This document shows, piece by piece, positions 1-7,736 of a DNA stretch of 43,026 nucleotides (position 1 is the stretch's first letter; the number at the start of each line of letters is the position of its first letter). The DNA lies in the NCBI GenBank assembly GCA_937905825.1, contig CALCXM010000123.1, positions 1 to 43,026 on the forward strand, read 5' to 3'. The translations under genes and the position numbers were made by a program. The stretch is from an uncultured bacterium (lineage in GTDB: Bacteria; Planctomycetota; UBA1135; GCA-002686595). Under the pieces are notes generated by a model, which had not been told where the DNA came from, searched no databases, and saw only the letters and a program-made list of their open reading frames with translations.

Positions 1-1
1 C

Positions 2-34
2 CGGTTCGAAAAAGGCCTGGCCAAGCAGAACTAG
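2..34 (+). CDS. Possible 3' end of an upstream plus-strand gene (partial)
   Basis: A frame open from the window edge ends at TAG (32-34) and reads RFEKGLAKQN. It is followed two bases later by a hairpin, which suits the end of a gene. Only ten residues are visible, so no function can be given, and chance cannot be excluded. Confidence 0.3.
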   Translation, partial: RFEKGLAKQN

Positions 35-35
35 A

Positions 36-70
36 AAGGGGAGCGCCATCCTAAAACTGGCGCCCCCCTT
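36..70 (-). terminator. Hairpin between convergent gene ends
   Basis: Two 13-base arms (36-48 and 58-70) pair with one mismatch around a 9-base loop. The hairpin lies 13 bases past the minus-strand stop at 84 and just past the possible plus-strand stop at 34. On the minus strand it is followed by TTCTAGTTC, a weak T-rich tail, so it may stop transcription from the minus side or act in both directions. Confidence 0.45.
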
Positions 71-83
71 CCGAAAGGAACCA

Positions 84-1130
84 TCAGGGGCAGATGGTGA
101 CTTCGAGCGCATTGCTCAGGCCGATGCCTGTGCCGTCCAAGTGCGCCGGGTCGCGGTACCAGTACTGCGCGTAGATCTTGGAGCCCGTCATCAAGCCGCT
201 ACTGACCATCTGCGCCTGGCTGAAGTGGTAGTCGTAGGTGCCCGAGCAAGGCGTCGTCGAACTGCCACCGGAGTTTTGCGCTGGGGTCCGCTTGTGCGGT
301 GCCGCCACGCAGAGCTGGCCGCCGTAGAACGGCAGGCTGGCCGGTGCTCCACCGTAGAACATCAAACCGGTCATGCCATCGACCACGTTGGTGGCCGTTA
401 CATGAAAGTCATCCGCGCCGCCCAAGCTGGACGTGCCGCTGGAGCCGATGCTCGGCGTGCAACCTTGGGAGTTGAGTTTGCCAACGCAGTAGGTGCTCGG
501 TGAGCAGTCACTGACGTTGATGATCAAACCGGTCAGCGTACCCGTGCCGGCTTGGTCAACCGCCCAGAACTCGCCGACTCCCGTCTCGCCAAGTCGGATG
601 ACGTTGGCGATCACTTGGGAAGCGTCCAGCAGGTAGGCGCCCGGCGTGTTCGGAGCGTTGACGCTGCCCGATGCGAACAACACGCGGGCTCCGTTGGCAC
701 CAACTCCAGTCATCACCGTTCCCTTGGGAGCGGCCGCGAAGGTGTTCTTGATGGTGTTTTGAGCACCACCCACTTGCACCAGGTTGCCACCGGCAGCGGT
801 GCCCCCGTAGCCCGCAGGATTGTTGAGTCCCAAGGGAGTCGCAAAGTTCAATTGGGTCGCACCGCTCGCGCCATTCGCAGCGGCGAGGGCCCCGCCCGTG
901 TAGGAAAGGTCAAAGCACAGCAGTGCCAGCCCTTGATTGTTGTTGTCGGAGAGCTCGGCCCAGATTTCGTAGTCGACCTGCGTCCCGACGAGAGCGTTCA
1001 CCATGTTGGTGCCGCCGTTTTCGATGGACAGGTTGACGTCGGAAGCCAGCGCCAAGGCGCTGAGGCAAAGTGCTGTACCAGCGGTCAGAACCGTTTTCTG
1101 CAAGCCGGAAGTGATTGAAATTTTCTTCAT
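84..1130 (-). CDS. Secreted protein with cohesin-like N-terminus and planctomycete-type C-terminal module
   Basis: 348 residues, probably exported. The ATG at 1130 is chosen because MKKISITSG begins a typical signal peptide (hydrophobic core then ALAS); the frame stays open further upstream without protein-like sequence. Residues about 30-150 (VGTQVDYEIWAEL, then GLALLCFDLSY) look like the beta-rich cohesin/carbohydrate-binding fold. The C-terminal 130 residues carry CSPSTYCVGKLNSQGCTP, MTGLMFYGG, PFYGGQLCV, KRTPAQNSGG, YAQYWYRDP and end in ICP; I recall this Cys-containing module from many planctomycete exported proteins. It follows the di-haem gene by 31 bases on the same strand, so the two are probably co-transcribed. 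There is no enzymatic motif; a structural or binding role at the cell surface is inference. Confidence 0.8.
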   Translation of the reverse strand: MKKISITSGLQKTVLTAGTALCLSALALASDVNLSIENGGTNMVNALVGTQVDYEIWAELSDNNNQGLALLCFDLSYTGGALAAANGASGATQLNFATPLGLNNPAGYGGTAAGGNLVQVGGAQNTIKNTFAAAPKGTVMTGVGANGARVLFASGSVNAPNTPGAYLLDASQVIANVIRLGETGVGEFWAVDQAGTGTLTGLIINVSDCSPSTYCVGKLNSQGCTPSIGSSGTSSLGGADDFHVTATNVVDGMTGLMFYGGAPASLPFYGGQLCVAAPHKRTPAQNSGGSSTTPCSGTYDYHFSQAQMVSSGLMTGSKIYAQYWYRDPAHLDGTGIGLSNALEVTICP

Positions 1131-1161
1131 GATTGGTCTTTGTTGTCTGTCTCGCTGACGC

Positions 1162-2547
1162 CTAGAGGTTTCCGCTGAACGCACGTTGCATAACGGAGAA
1201 GTCCATCAGATCGAAGTCTCCGTCCTGATCGACGTCCGAAAGAGCGCCGGGGTCGTCCGGGCCGAAGCTCGGTAGGGGTCCACTGAGGTCGGGGAACACA
1301 AAGAACCAATCAAAAGCATCGACGTCGTTGTCGTGCTCGTAGTCCCACTCGGCGCGGCCGAGAGACTGCAGGAAGTCAACGACCAGGCCTTGATCGGCCG
1401 TGCTGAGTCCTTGGAAAGCAACTGCGGAAGCCAAGCCTTCACCGTCGTGGGCCACGATGGCCGCGATGCTGTTGGCAGCGAAATCACCACCGGTTGCGCT
1501 GCCGTCGTGCAGCATGGCCGTGCGTGAGCCGAGGCCCCAGAGTGCACGGGTCATCATCTCGGTCTCGGTCGCCGCACCTTCGACGAAGCCGTCGCCCATG
1601 GATCCCATGTCGTGCACGAGGAAGTCAGAGTAGGGCAACACCGGAACACCGCTAAGCGCGCTCTCAGCGGCTGGAACCGTGATGTACGCCGTCGACGTGT
1701 GACACACGGCACAACCAACGCTGTTGAACAACGCTTCACCCGTCATGCCGCTGCGGGGCGTTTGGGGCGGTGCTGCCAGGTAGCGCTGGAAGAAGGTGTA
1801 CTTGTCCACCAAAGTGCGACCGCTAGAGTCCGGCAGATCCTCGGGGTCCGAAACCGTGTCGCACATCGCGAGCTGGGCCAGGTCGCCATTGGGCGCGTTC
1901 TCCATGGGGAAGAACACACTGGTCAGTCCGAGTTCATTGAGGCCGGCGCCCGCGGAGAAATTCAAAACGGTGGCCGTCCCGCCTTTCCAGTTGAACTTCG
2001 AAGAGCGCAGGGGGCCCATGGGATCTTCCACGGGCTGCACCATGTGCGAGAAGCCCACGAAACCCGTGGGTTGATTCGCCTGGTTGTTGAGGATGTCCAC
2101 GTCGTCGATGCCCTCGAGCAAGCCGGCGCCAAACACGATGGGCGTCAAACGCTTGCCGATGATGTCCGCTTCCGGGGGAATCACCTCCTGGCAAGGAGCG
2201 CTAATCGCTTGGTCTTGCTGCAAGGTGCCGCCCAGGTGATCGAGAGGATCGAAGGGCATTCCCCCTCCAGCCATCTTTCCAAAGCGCGTCACCGCGCGGG
2301 TGCTCCAACCGCCGATTGCCGGAGTGCTGTGACAGTTGCCACAACTCCGGTCGTTGAAGATCGGGCCAACACCGTCGGCGACTTCTAGGGGCGTGTTGAA
2401 CGCCAGCTTGCCTTCAAAAAAAAGCGCGAGCTCATTTGCGGTCAGCCCGCTCAACGGCTCGCCCTGTCGCGGCTGAAAGTCGGATTGCGCAAAGGCGGAT
2501 CCAGTAAGAAGGACGCAGGCGCCCAGGGCCAAATAGGACCTAGTCAT
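1162..2547 (-). CDS. Di-haem oxidoreductase (DUF1111/COG3488 type) with dockerin-like C-terminus
   Basis: 461 residues. The ATG at 2547 has GAGGTG 7 bases upstream and opens a signal peptide (MTRSYLALGACVLL...AFAQ), so export to the periplasm or beyond is expected. Two c-type haem sites are visible: C69-G-N-C-H73 and C279-A-V-C-H283. Family-typical stretches YSDFLVHDMG (306-315) and LWGLGSRTAMLHDGS (336-350) identify the putative di-haem peroxidase/thiol-oxidoreductase family; the substrate is unknown. From about residue 400 there are two acidic calcium-loop-like repeats, EHDNDVDAFDW and DVDQDGDFDLMDF, as in type I dockerins. The dockerin-like tail suggests anchoring to a partner or matrix. 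It is the first gene of a pair with the secreted protein downstream, whose N-terminus looks cohesin-like. Confidence 0.88.
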   Translation of the reverse strand: MTRSYLALGACVLLTGSAFAQSDFQPRQGEPLSGLTANELALFFEGKLAFNTPLEVADGVGPIFNDRSCGNCHSTPAIGGWSTRAVTRFGKMAGGGMPFDPLDHLGGTLQQDQAISAPCQEVIPPEADIIGKRLTPIVFGAGLLEGIDDVDILNNQANQPTGFVGFSHMVQPVEDPMGPLRSSKFNWKGGTATVLNFSAGAGLNELGLTSVFFPMENAPNGDLAQLAMCDTVSDPEDLPDSSGRTLVDKYTFFQRYLAAPPQTPRSGMTGEALFNSVGCAVCHTSTAYITVPAAESALSGVPVLPYSDFLVHDMGSMGDGFVEGAATETEMMTRALWGLGSRTAMLHDGSATGGDFAANSIAAIVAHDGEGLASAVAFQGLSTADQGLVVDFLQSLGRAEWDYEHDNDVDAFDWFFVFPDLSGPLPSFGPDDPGALSDVDQDGDFDLMDFSVMQRAFSGNL

Positions 2548-2866
2548 GCTCGACACCTCGATAAGAGTGAGAGAAGAAATGGGGGGATGCAGAGCCCCCG
2601 GTCGGGGGGGATCGCCGGGAGCATCTGCAGGTGCATTGAGGGGGATCGGGCTCGTCCGGGGGGAACGAGCTGGATCGCACCAGATCCACCCACAGTTACC
2701 TACAAAGCCCAAATGGGATACAGCCCACTTTCGACTTGTTGTAAACAATGAGATATTAGGAAGTATCCGGTACCTAAGTGCCCATTAAGTCCCCGAGGGG
2801 CCATTTCGGGTAGATAACCCTGCGGAGGGGGCCCTTGATGGCGTCCAGAAGCTTCCCCCTGGGCCC
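2548..2866 (-). promoter_or_regulatory. 319-base gene-free region upstream of the di-haem gene
   Basis: No supported gene. On the minus strand a poor promoter candidate is TTTACA (2745-2740) with TGTATC 17 bases downstream (2722-2717, 3 of 6 to consensus). TTGTT (2736-2740) and AACAA (2744-2748) form a small inverted repeat over the -35 candidate. A G/C-only hairpin (CCCCC-ggtc-GGGGG near 2590-2605) lies in the inferred leader. None of these is strong evidence alone. Confidence 0.3.
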
Positions 2867-4546
2867 CTATTGCGCGAAAAGGTCCCGGCTGTCCGGGCGC
2901 CCCGAGATCTCAACTCCGAGCCGCCCCAAGACGCTGGCCAAAGCGTCCACGGAGCTCGCCGACCCACGCAGCGCCCCCCTCGGGAACCCAGGCCCTAGAA
3001 AAATCAGCGGCTGGCGCCTGTCGTAAAGATAGGGCGAACCACTGCTGCTCCCGGATTGCAGGCCGAGCAAGTGCCGGTGGGACAGGCGCAGCAGGACTTC
3101 GAGCCCGCTGCTCGGGTGGTAGGAATTGCGGAAGAGCGCAACCCAGGGGTCCTGCGACTGCGAGGGCGCCGCCAGCAATTGCTCGCGGGTGTACGCGCCC
3201 GCCACCCAGGGCAAGGAGCCCAGGGCTTGCGCGATGACCGCCCGCACCCGGGCAGGATCCACGTCTTCCCCCAGCGCATCAATGGCGCCCGGTCGAAAGC
3301 TCACTCCGTCGGCCGAGGTCGTCATGTTCGCGCCGAAGTCCTGGCCAAACTCTTTGATCAAGCTCTGTCGCATGGACTGCAAGGCCTCGCGTCGGGCACG
3401 AACGCGCAGCCGCACCGCTCCCTGGGCGTCGCCGCGCCCGCCCTCCGGCAGCTCCAGGATTCCGCGATCCGAACTGAGGACAAGCATCCAACGACCTGCA
3501 CCGACTTCCCGATCGAAAGCCTCGAAGAGTTCGCCGAGTTGCTGATCCGCGCGCAACAAGCAGTCCGTGACTTCCAAGCTGTAGGGCCCCGTGGCCTCCG
3601 CCAGTATCGAGCCGGAGCTCAAGCCGATGGCGAGCAAGTCGACCGACTCGTCTTGGCCCAAGCCCGCCCCGCGAATCGCCGCGCGCGCCACGTTGCACAC
3701 GAGCTCGTCCATCAAGGGAGTGACGTAGGCGTAGCCAGCCAAGGACGCTTGAGAAGAAGGGCTCTGCACCTTGGGAGGGATCGGCGCCGGGTACGGAAAG
3801 ACCGCAGCGCGCCCCGCGACGGAGCCTTCTCCGCCACGATCGTCTTGCGCCGTGCCGGTCTCCAACAGCGGCTCGAGTTCCGGCGCCTTCCAACTCCAAC
3901 CGGAAGCTAGAACGGGCCAGTTCCGATTCCAGTCGGCCAGCCAAGCGGGAAGCTCTTCCACGTAGGCACTCGAAGAGACGAAGCCCCGGCCATAGCTGTC
4001 CCACCAAGTGGCGAGTTCCGGGGTCTTGCCCCCCACCAGCGCGGCGGCCGCTCCGGAGCCGCTGATCGAGACCGAACGGGATTGGGGCCAGTGCGCGCGC
4101 AGTTCCGCAGCCCAACCGGTCTGCTGCAAGCGCACGCCGGACGCGCTGCCCGTTCCCGGCACATGCAGGTCCGAGGAGCTGACCGTCTGCACTTCCGCAT
4201 CCAGCACGCTCGGCACGAACATGCCGCTCTCGGGATCGAGCAAGGCGTCCCGGGTGATCCCGTGGGCGGAAGGCAAGCTGCCACTTCCGAAGCTCCCGTG
4301 GCCCGCGGCGCTTTGGGTGGTGGCGTAAGGCAACGCGGCTTCCGGGAAGCTAGCGCCCTCGTTCAAGAGCCGTGCAAAGCCGCCCTTCCAAAGCGGACGC
4401 AAGCGTTCCAACTGCTCAGGAATCAAGGCCTCGACGCTCAGCACGACCACCAAGCGCACCTCGCTCGCTGGGTTCGCTCCTGCGGCTTGGGAATCGGAAA
4501 CGGGAGTGGAGTGGAGCGCCAATGAGGCCAAGCAGGAAAGCAGCAT
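2867..4546 (-). CDS. PafA-type alkaline phosphatase homologue, predicted catalytically degenerate
   Basis: 559 residues starting at ATG 4546, which opens a short signal peptide (MLLSCLASLALHS); the frame upstream is not protein-like. The fold matches the PafA branch of the alkaline phosphatase superfamily: GGFARLLNEG (55-64), AGHGSFGSG (81-89), WWDSYGRGF (181-189), VDLLAIGLSS (302-311), LVLSSDRG (355-362) and YLYDRRQPLIFLG (506-518). Compared from memory with Elizabethkingia PafA, the metal ligands are changed: Asp38 to E39, Asp305 to S313, His309 to E317, His353 to R361, His486 to S502; only Asp352 remains (D360). The nucleophile Thr79 is S79, and the Lys162/Arg164 region is small residues. 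This predicts a pseudoenzyme, or a protein with a different activity. No clear Shine-Dalgarno; no obvious operon partner. Confidence 0.8.
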   Translation of the reverse strand: MLLSCLASLALHSTPVSDSQAAGANPASEVRLVVVLSVEALIPEQLERLRPLWKGGFARLLNEGASFPEAALPYATTQSAAGHGSFGSGSLPSAHGITRDALLDPESGMFVPSVLDAEVQTVSSSDLHVPGTGSASGVRLQQTGWAAELRAHWPQSRSVSISGSGAAAALVGGKTPELATWWDSYGRGFVSSSAYVEELPAWLADWNRNWPVLASGWSWKAPELEPLLETGTAQDDRGGEGSVAGRAAVFPYPAPIPPKVQSPSSQASLAGYAYVTPLMDELVCNVARAAIRGAGLGQDESVDLLAIGLSSGSILAEATGPYSLEVTDCLLRADQQLGELFEAFDREVGAGRWMLVLSSDRGILELPEGGRGDAQGAVRLRVRARREALQSMRQSLIKEFGQDFGANMTTSADGVSFRPGAIDALGEDVDPARVRAVIAQALGSLPWVAGAYTREQLLAAPSQSQDPWVALFRNSYHPSSGLEVLLRLSHRHLLGLQSGSSSGSPYLYDRRQPLIFLGPGFPRGALRGSASSVDALASVLGRLGVEISGRPDSRDLFAQ

Positions 4547-4727
4547 GGGTGAAAGATACCCTACGCAGGAACGGGCCACACCCGGCTTGGGCGAAAGCCC
4601 AGAGTCCTTGTAAGGCTTGCAATGCTTCCGCCCTGCGTTGAGGCCGCCGACGAACCCACCTAAGCGCCAGACACCCTGGCCCGACTGCTCCCTTGAATGT
4701 GCTGACCAAACGCCGGATGCTGCGTTC

Positions 4728-5684
4728 ATGCAAACCCAGGACGAAATGACTGTGGCTGCGGCCCAAATCGCGCCCGTTTGGGGCAACCGCGCGGCCACTC
4801 TCGACAAGGTCAGCGAGTACGTGACGAATGCAGCGGCGCGCGGTGCAGCGCTCGTTGCCTTCGGCGAAGGGCTCGTTCCCGGATACCCGTTTCACCTGGA
4901 GCTCACGGGCGGGGCAAGCTTTGACGATCCCGAGCAGAAACGCATGCACGCCCACTACATCGATCAAGCCGTGGTGATCGAGCGCGGGGATCTCGACGCG
5001 CTCTGCCGCCTCTGCGCGGAACGCAAGGTGGCGGTCTACCTGGGCATCATCGAACGGGCTGGCGATCGGTCCGGCTACACGCTCTACGCCAGCTTCGTCT
5101 ACATCGACCCCGACGGAACGATTGGATCCGTGCATCGCAAGTTGATGCCAACCTACGAGGAGCGCCTGGCCTGGGGCATCGGCGACGGGCACGGGCTGCG
5201 GGTTCACAAGCTCCGGGGCTTCACCGTCGGTGGGCTCAATTGTTGGGAGAACTGGATGCCCATGGCGCGCGCCAGCCTTTACGCCCAAGGGGAAGACTTG
5301 CACGTGGCCGGTTGGCCCGGTGGCCTGCACAACACTCAGGACATCACGCGCTTCGTCGCCCGCGAAGGCAGGCTCTTCATGATTTCCGCTAGCGGGCTGA
5401 TGCGTCCGAGCGACTACTCCGCGGACACGCCGCTGCTCGATCAGATCCTGGATCAAGCTGGACCCCTGCTCGCCACCGGCGGTTCAGCGATCGCCGGGCC
5501 CGATGGCCACTGGATCGCGGAACCCGCCGGGCCGGAAGAGACAATCGTGCTGGCCGAGTTGGACCTGGCGCGCGTGCGCGAGGAGCGGCAGAACTTTGAC
5601 CCGACCGGTCACTACAGCCGGCCGGATGTGTTTCAGCTGAATGTGAATCGCAAACGCCAAACGGGCTTTCACTTCGACGACTGA
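4728..5684 (+). CDS. Nitrilase-family carbon-nitrogen hydrolase
   Basis: 318 residues, the usual size for nitrilases. The catalytic Glu-Lys-Cys set is visible: E in FGEGLVPGYP, K in HRKLMPTYEE, and C in GGLNCWENWMP. The CWEN context is that of nitrilases and cyanide-active relatives rather than amidases or ureidopropionases, so hydrolysis of an organic nitrile to acid and ammonia in the cytoplasm is likely; substrate not predictable. There is no signal peptide. ATG 4728 (MQTQDEMTVAAAQ) is used; ATG 4746 with AGGA just upstream is an equally good start. The gene diverges from the degenerate phosphatase at 4546 and converges on yeiH 19 bases away. Confidence 0.9.
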   Translation: MQTQDEMTVAAAQIAPVWGNRAATLDKVSEYVTNAAARGAALVAFGEGLVPGYPFHLELTGGASFDDPEQKRMHAHYIDQAVVIERGDLDALCRLCAERKVAVYLGIIERAGDRSGYTLYASFVYIDPDGTIGSVHRKLMPTYEERLAWGIGDGHGLRVHKLRGFTVGGLNCWENWMPMARASLYAQGEDLHVAGWPGGLHNTQDITRFVAREGRLFMISASGLMRPSDYSADTPLLDQILDQAGPLLATGGSAIAGPDGHWIAEPAGPEETIVLAELDLARVREERQNFDPTGHYSRPDVFQLNVNRKRQTGFHFDD

Positions 5685-5703
5685 GAGTGCCCCGCGCAAA
5701 GGG

Positions 5704-6741
5704 TTAGAACCACGCCAACAGGCTCGCACCCTTCAGGATCGCTGCGAGCAAAGCGCACACGCAGAGCATCCAAAGCACCACGATCAAGGCCACGCGCAGG
5801 GCGCCATAACGCAGCAAGTCCCGTGGACGCGTGTTCCACCCAATGCCAGCTAGCGCGGTCAGGAAGGCCCAGGTGGTCAGCCGACTGAGCACTTCGCGCT
5901 CTTCCGGCCGAAAGCCCTGAACACAGCTAAAGACGCCCACCAGGGACAGTCCCCAAACGAACAAGGGAATCCCGCGCAGGCTCGTGTGCGCGATGTGAAG
6001 GCCCCGTCGAAAGCCGGAAGCCTCGGGATTTGGATTGCGTGTGAAGACGACGAGATAGGCCGCGATCGGTATGCCTTGCATCAAGTTGATCAAGAGTCGC
6101 CAGGCACCGGTCAAGTGCAAGGCTTGCGCAGAGTGACTCGCTCCCACCAGGACGGACTCTGCCGTGGTGGGCATGGCCACGCCGGACCAGCGGGCCAGTT
6201 GGCCCGCGTCCAGTCCGAGATGCACGCTGATCATCGGGAACAGCACGAACCCCAAGGCTCCCGTGCACAACAATCCCGAGAGCACCAGGGGCGCCACATC
6301 TTCTGGCGCATTCGGATCACTGCGCATGGTCGCGAGCACCGAGGACAGACCGGATCCGGAAATCCCCATGGCGAGCAGGCCTCCGGTGCGCTTTTCGAAG
6401 ATGCGCGCGCGCACCGCTGCATAGAAGACCGTGCCTACGAGCAACTGATACCCAAGGACCCAGAGCGGCGCGGACCATCCGAGCTTGAGGATGTTCTCGG
6501 GCACGAGTTGGACCCCCAACAGAATCAGCCCGAGGGACAGGGTCACTTCGTAATGCAAGCGCGGAGCCGGGCGCTTGCCAAGAATCCGAACGACGCCAGC
6601 GAGGCCCATGGAAGAGAACAACACCAGGGTCGCGATGGGCACGGCGACGCCCGCGGAGGTTGCTGCCCGGGCTGCGGACGCAATCGCGAAACAGATAGCG
6701 ACCTCGATCAGCACGCGCAGTGGGCGGGGCGGCGTACTCAT
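5704..6741 (-). CDS. yeiH: YeiH-family (UPF0324) putative sulfate/anion exporter, membrane protein
   Basis: 345 residues with about ten hydrophobic segments. Family-like features include VTLSLGLILLGVQL, LLAMGISGSGLSSVLA, and VAMPTTAESVLVGASH. In well-studied members the family is annotated as a putative sulfate exporter, but transport activity has rarely been shown, so the substrate is inference. The start ATG (6741) overlaps the stop of a 56-residue membrane protein gene by four bases (ATGA), implying translational coupling. The 3' end faces the nitrilase gene, 19 bases away. Confidence 0.82.
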   Translation of the reverse strand: MSTPPRPLRVLIEVAICFAIASAARAATSAGVAVPIATLVLFSSMGLAGVVRILGKRPAPRLHYEVTLSLGLILLGVQLVPENILKLGWSAPLWVLGYQLLVGTVFYAAVRARIFEKRTGGLLAMGISGSGLSSVLATMRSDPNAPEDVAPLVLSGLLCTGALGFVLFPMISVHLGLDAGQLARWSGVAMPTTAESVLVGASHSAQALHLTGAWRLLINLMQGIPIAAYLVVFTRNPNPEASGFRRGLHIAHTSLRGIPLFVWGLSLVGVFSCVQGFRPEEREVLSRLTTWAFLTALAGIGWNTRPRDLLRYGALRVALIVVLWMLCVCALLAAILKGASLLAWF

Positions 6742-6908
6742 AAGGGAACCCCTTCGAACAGGCCGCTCTTGACCGCGGCGATTGCTCCCCAGGCCAAGAG
6801 AAAGGCCCAGACATCATTGTGCACGGTCTTTCGACCGAGGAGACGCAGGGCGAGGTTGGCGGACTTCGGGAGCTGGCAGTTCAGGATGGAGGAGATTGTT
6901 TTCTGCAT
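6738..6908 (-). CDS. 56-residue predicted membrane protein coupled to yeiH
   Basis: A short frame from ATG 6908 to TGA 6740-6738 encodes 56 residues. The N-terminal half is basic and amphipathic (MQKTISSILN, LALRLLGRK); the C-terminal half has one transmembrane-like segment, VWAFLLAWGAIAAVKSGLF, then EGVPL. Its TGA overlaps the yeiH ATG in ATGA, the usual arrangement of translationally coupled genes. No Shine-Dalgarno is seen before 6908. I do not recognise a family. The coupling and hydrophobic composition argue for a real gene, possibly a small subunit or regulator of the transporter (inference). Confidence 0.55.
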   Translation of the reverse strand: MQKTISSILNCQLPKSANLALRLLGRKTVHNDVWAFLLAWGAIAAVKSGLFEGVPL

Positions 6909-7373
6909 GGCGAACCGTTCGAGGTGGGGAACGCGCCGCAGAAAAATAGATCCTCTCCGCGACGCTCAAGTTGAGGACGCGGGGCCGGTGAAGTGTCGAG
7001 AACGAATCACATACCGTCAGCCACGCCCAACCCAATAACAGGTTTGGCTAGATGGCATAGACAGCAGAGGAGGTTCGCGCTCATGGCCCGCAAACACTAG
7101 CGACTGCGCGCGAGCTGACAATCCCCGTTCTGCGGACAAAGTGGCAGAACGAGGAATTTCTACTCGCACCAGGAGTGGCCGGGTAGCGCCGCGCTCGATT
7201 GTCGCGCTCCTCTGCCTTGCTCGTGCGCCGACGCCAGTCCCCTACGCCCGTTCTCCTGGGACTTTACCGCGGGCTCGGAAAAGAGAGCAGTGAAGACCCC
7301 TTTGGCTGACCGCTTCAATGTGGTATCCAATCTGCCACTTCACCTTTCCGAAGCTCCATACATCCAAGATCCA
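6909..7373. promoter_or_regulatory. 465-base divergent control region between yeiH pair and globin operon
   Basis: No supported gene. It must hold the promoters for the minus-strand yeiH pair and for the plus-strand globin operon. The clearest element is a perfect 8-base inverted repeat described separately (7126-7151). I found no convincing -35/-10 pair and no sequence like the proteobacterial NsrR box. Confidence 0.4.
7126..7151. promoter_or_regulatory. Inverted repeat CGTTCTGC-N10-GCAGAACG upstream of the globin operon
   Basis: Two perfect 8-base arms (7126-7133 and 7144-7151) are separated by 10 bases, giving centre-to-centre spacing of 18 bases, close to two helical turns. It lies 222 bases before the globin start. 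It could be a dimeric regulator site or an RNA hairpin; no T-tract follows on either strand, so a terminator is less likely. Confidence 0.35.
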
Positions 7374-7736
7374 ATGTCTCTCTACGAACGCCTCGGCGGA
7401 GAACCCGCCTTTCAAGCCGCTGTTGACGGCTTCTATCGCCTCATGCTCACGGACGCCCGCGTCTCCCACTTTTTCGACTCCGTGGACATGGACGGTCAGA
7501 TCGCCAAACAGAAAGCGTTCCTGACCTACGTCACCGGCGGCCCCGCCGAGTACACCGGCAAGGACATGCGCAGCGCCCACGAGCACCTGCTCTCCAAGGG
7601 CCTTGCGGACGAGCACGTCGATGTGGTCATCGAGCACCTGGGGGCCACCTTGGTCGGCCTGGGCGCCAAGCCCGACGACGTGGCGGAGGTCGCTTCCCTG
7701 GCGAACAGCGTGCGCAACGACATCCTCGGAAGATGA
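7374..7736 (+). CDS. Group I truncated haemoglobin (2/2 globin)
   Basis: 120 residues, the normal size of group I (trHbN) globins when read from ATG 7374 (MSLYERLGGEPAFQAAV); an earlier ATG at 7290 would add 28 residues that do not fit the family. Visible features are the FY pair with Tyr21 at B10, FF (33-34) at CD1, GGP (55-57) and the proximal His69 in AHEHL. Group I globins bind O2 and can oxidise nitric oxide to nitrate. The stop overlaps the next start in ATGA, so it is coupled to a reductase that could re-reduce its haem, and an NsrR-type regulator follows. Cytoplasmic. No good Shine-Dalgarno is visible. Confidence 0.9.
   Translation: MSLYERLGGEPAFQAAVDGFYRLMLTDARVSHFFDSVDMDGQIAKQKAFLTYVTGGPAEYTGKDMRSAHEHLLSKGLADEHVDVVIEHLGATLVGLGAKPDDVAEVASLANSVRNDILGR

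Noticed and set aside
4416..5456. Long open frame antisense to the nitrilase gene
   Set aside because: The nitrilase catalytic triad on the plus strand is complete; the antisense product has no motif.
6909..7373. Search for a proteobacterial-type NsrR box (AAGATGC...GCATCTT) upstream of the globin gene
   Set aside because: No acceptable match was found, so no NsrR site is annotated there.
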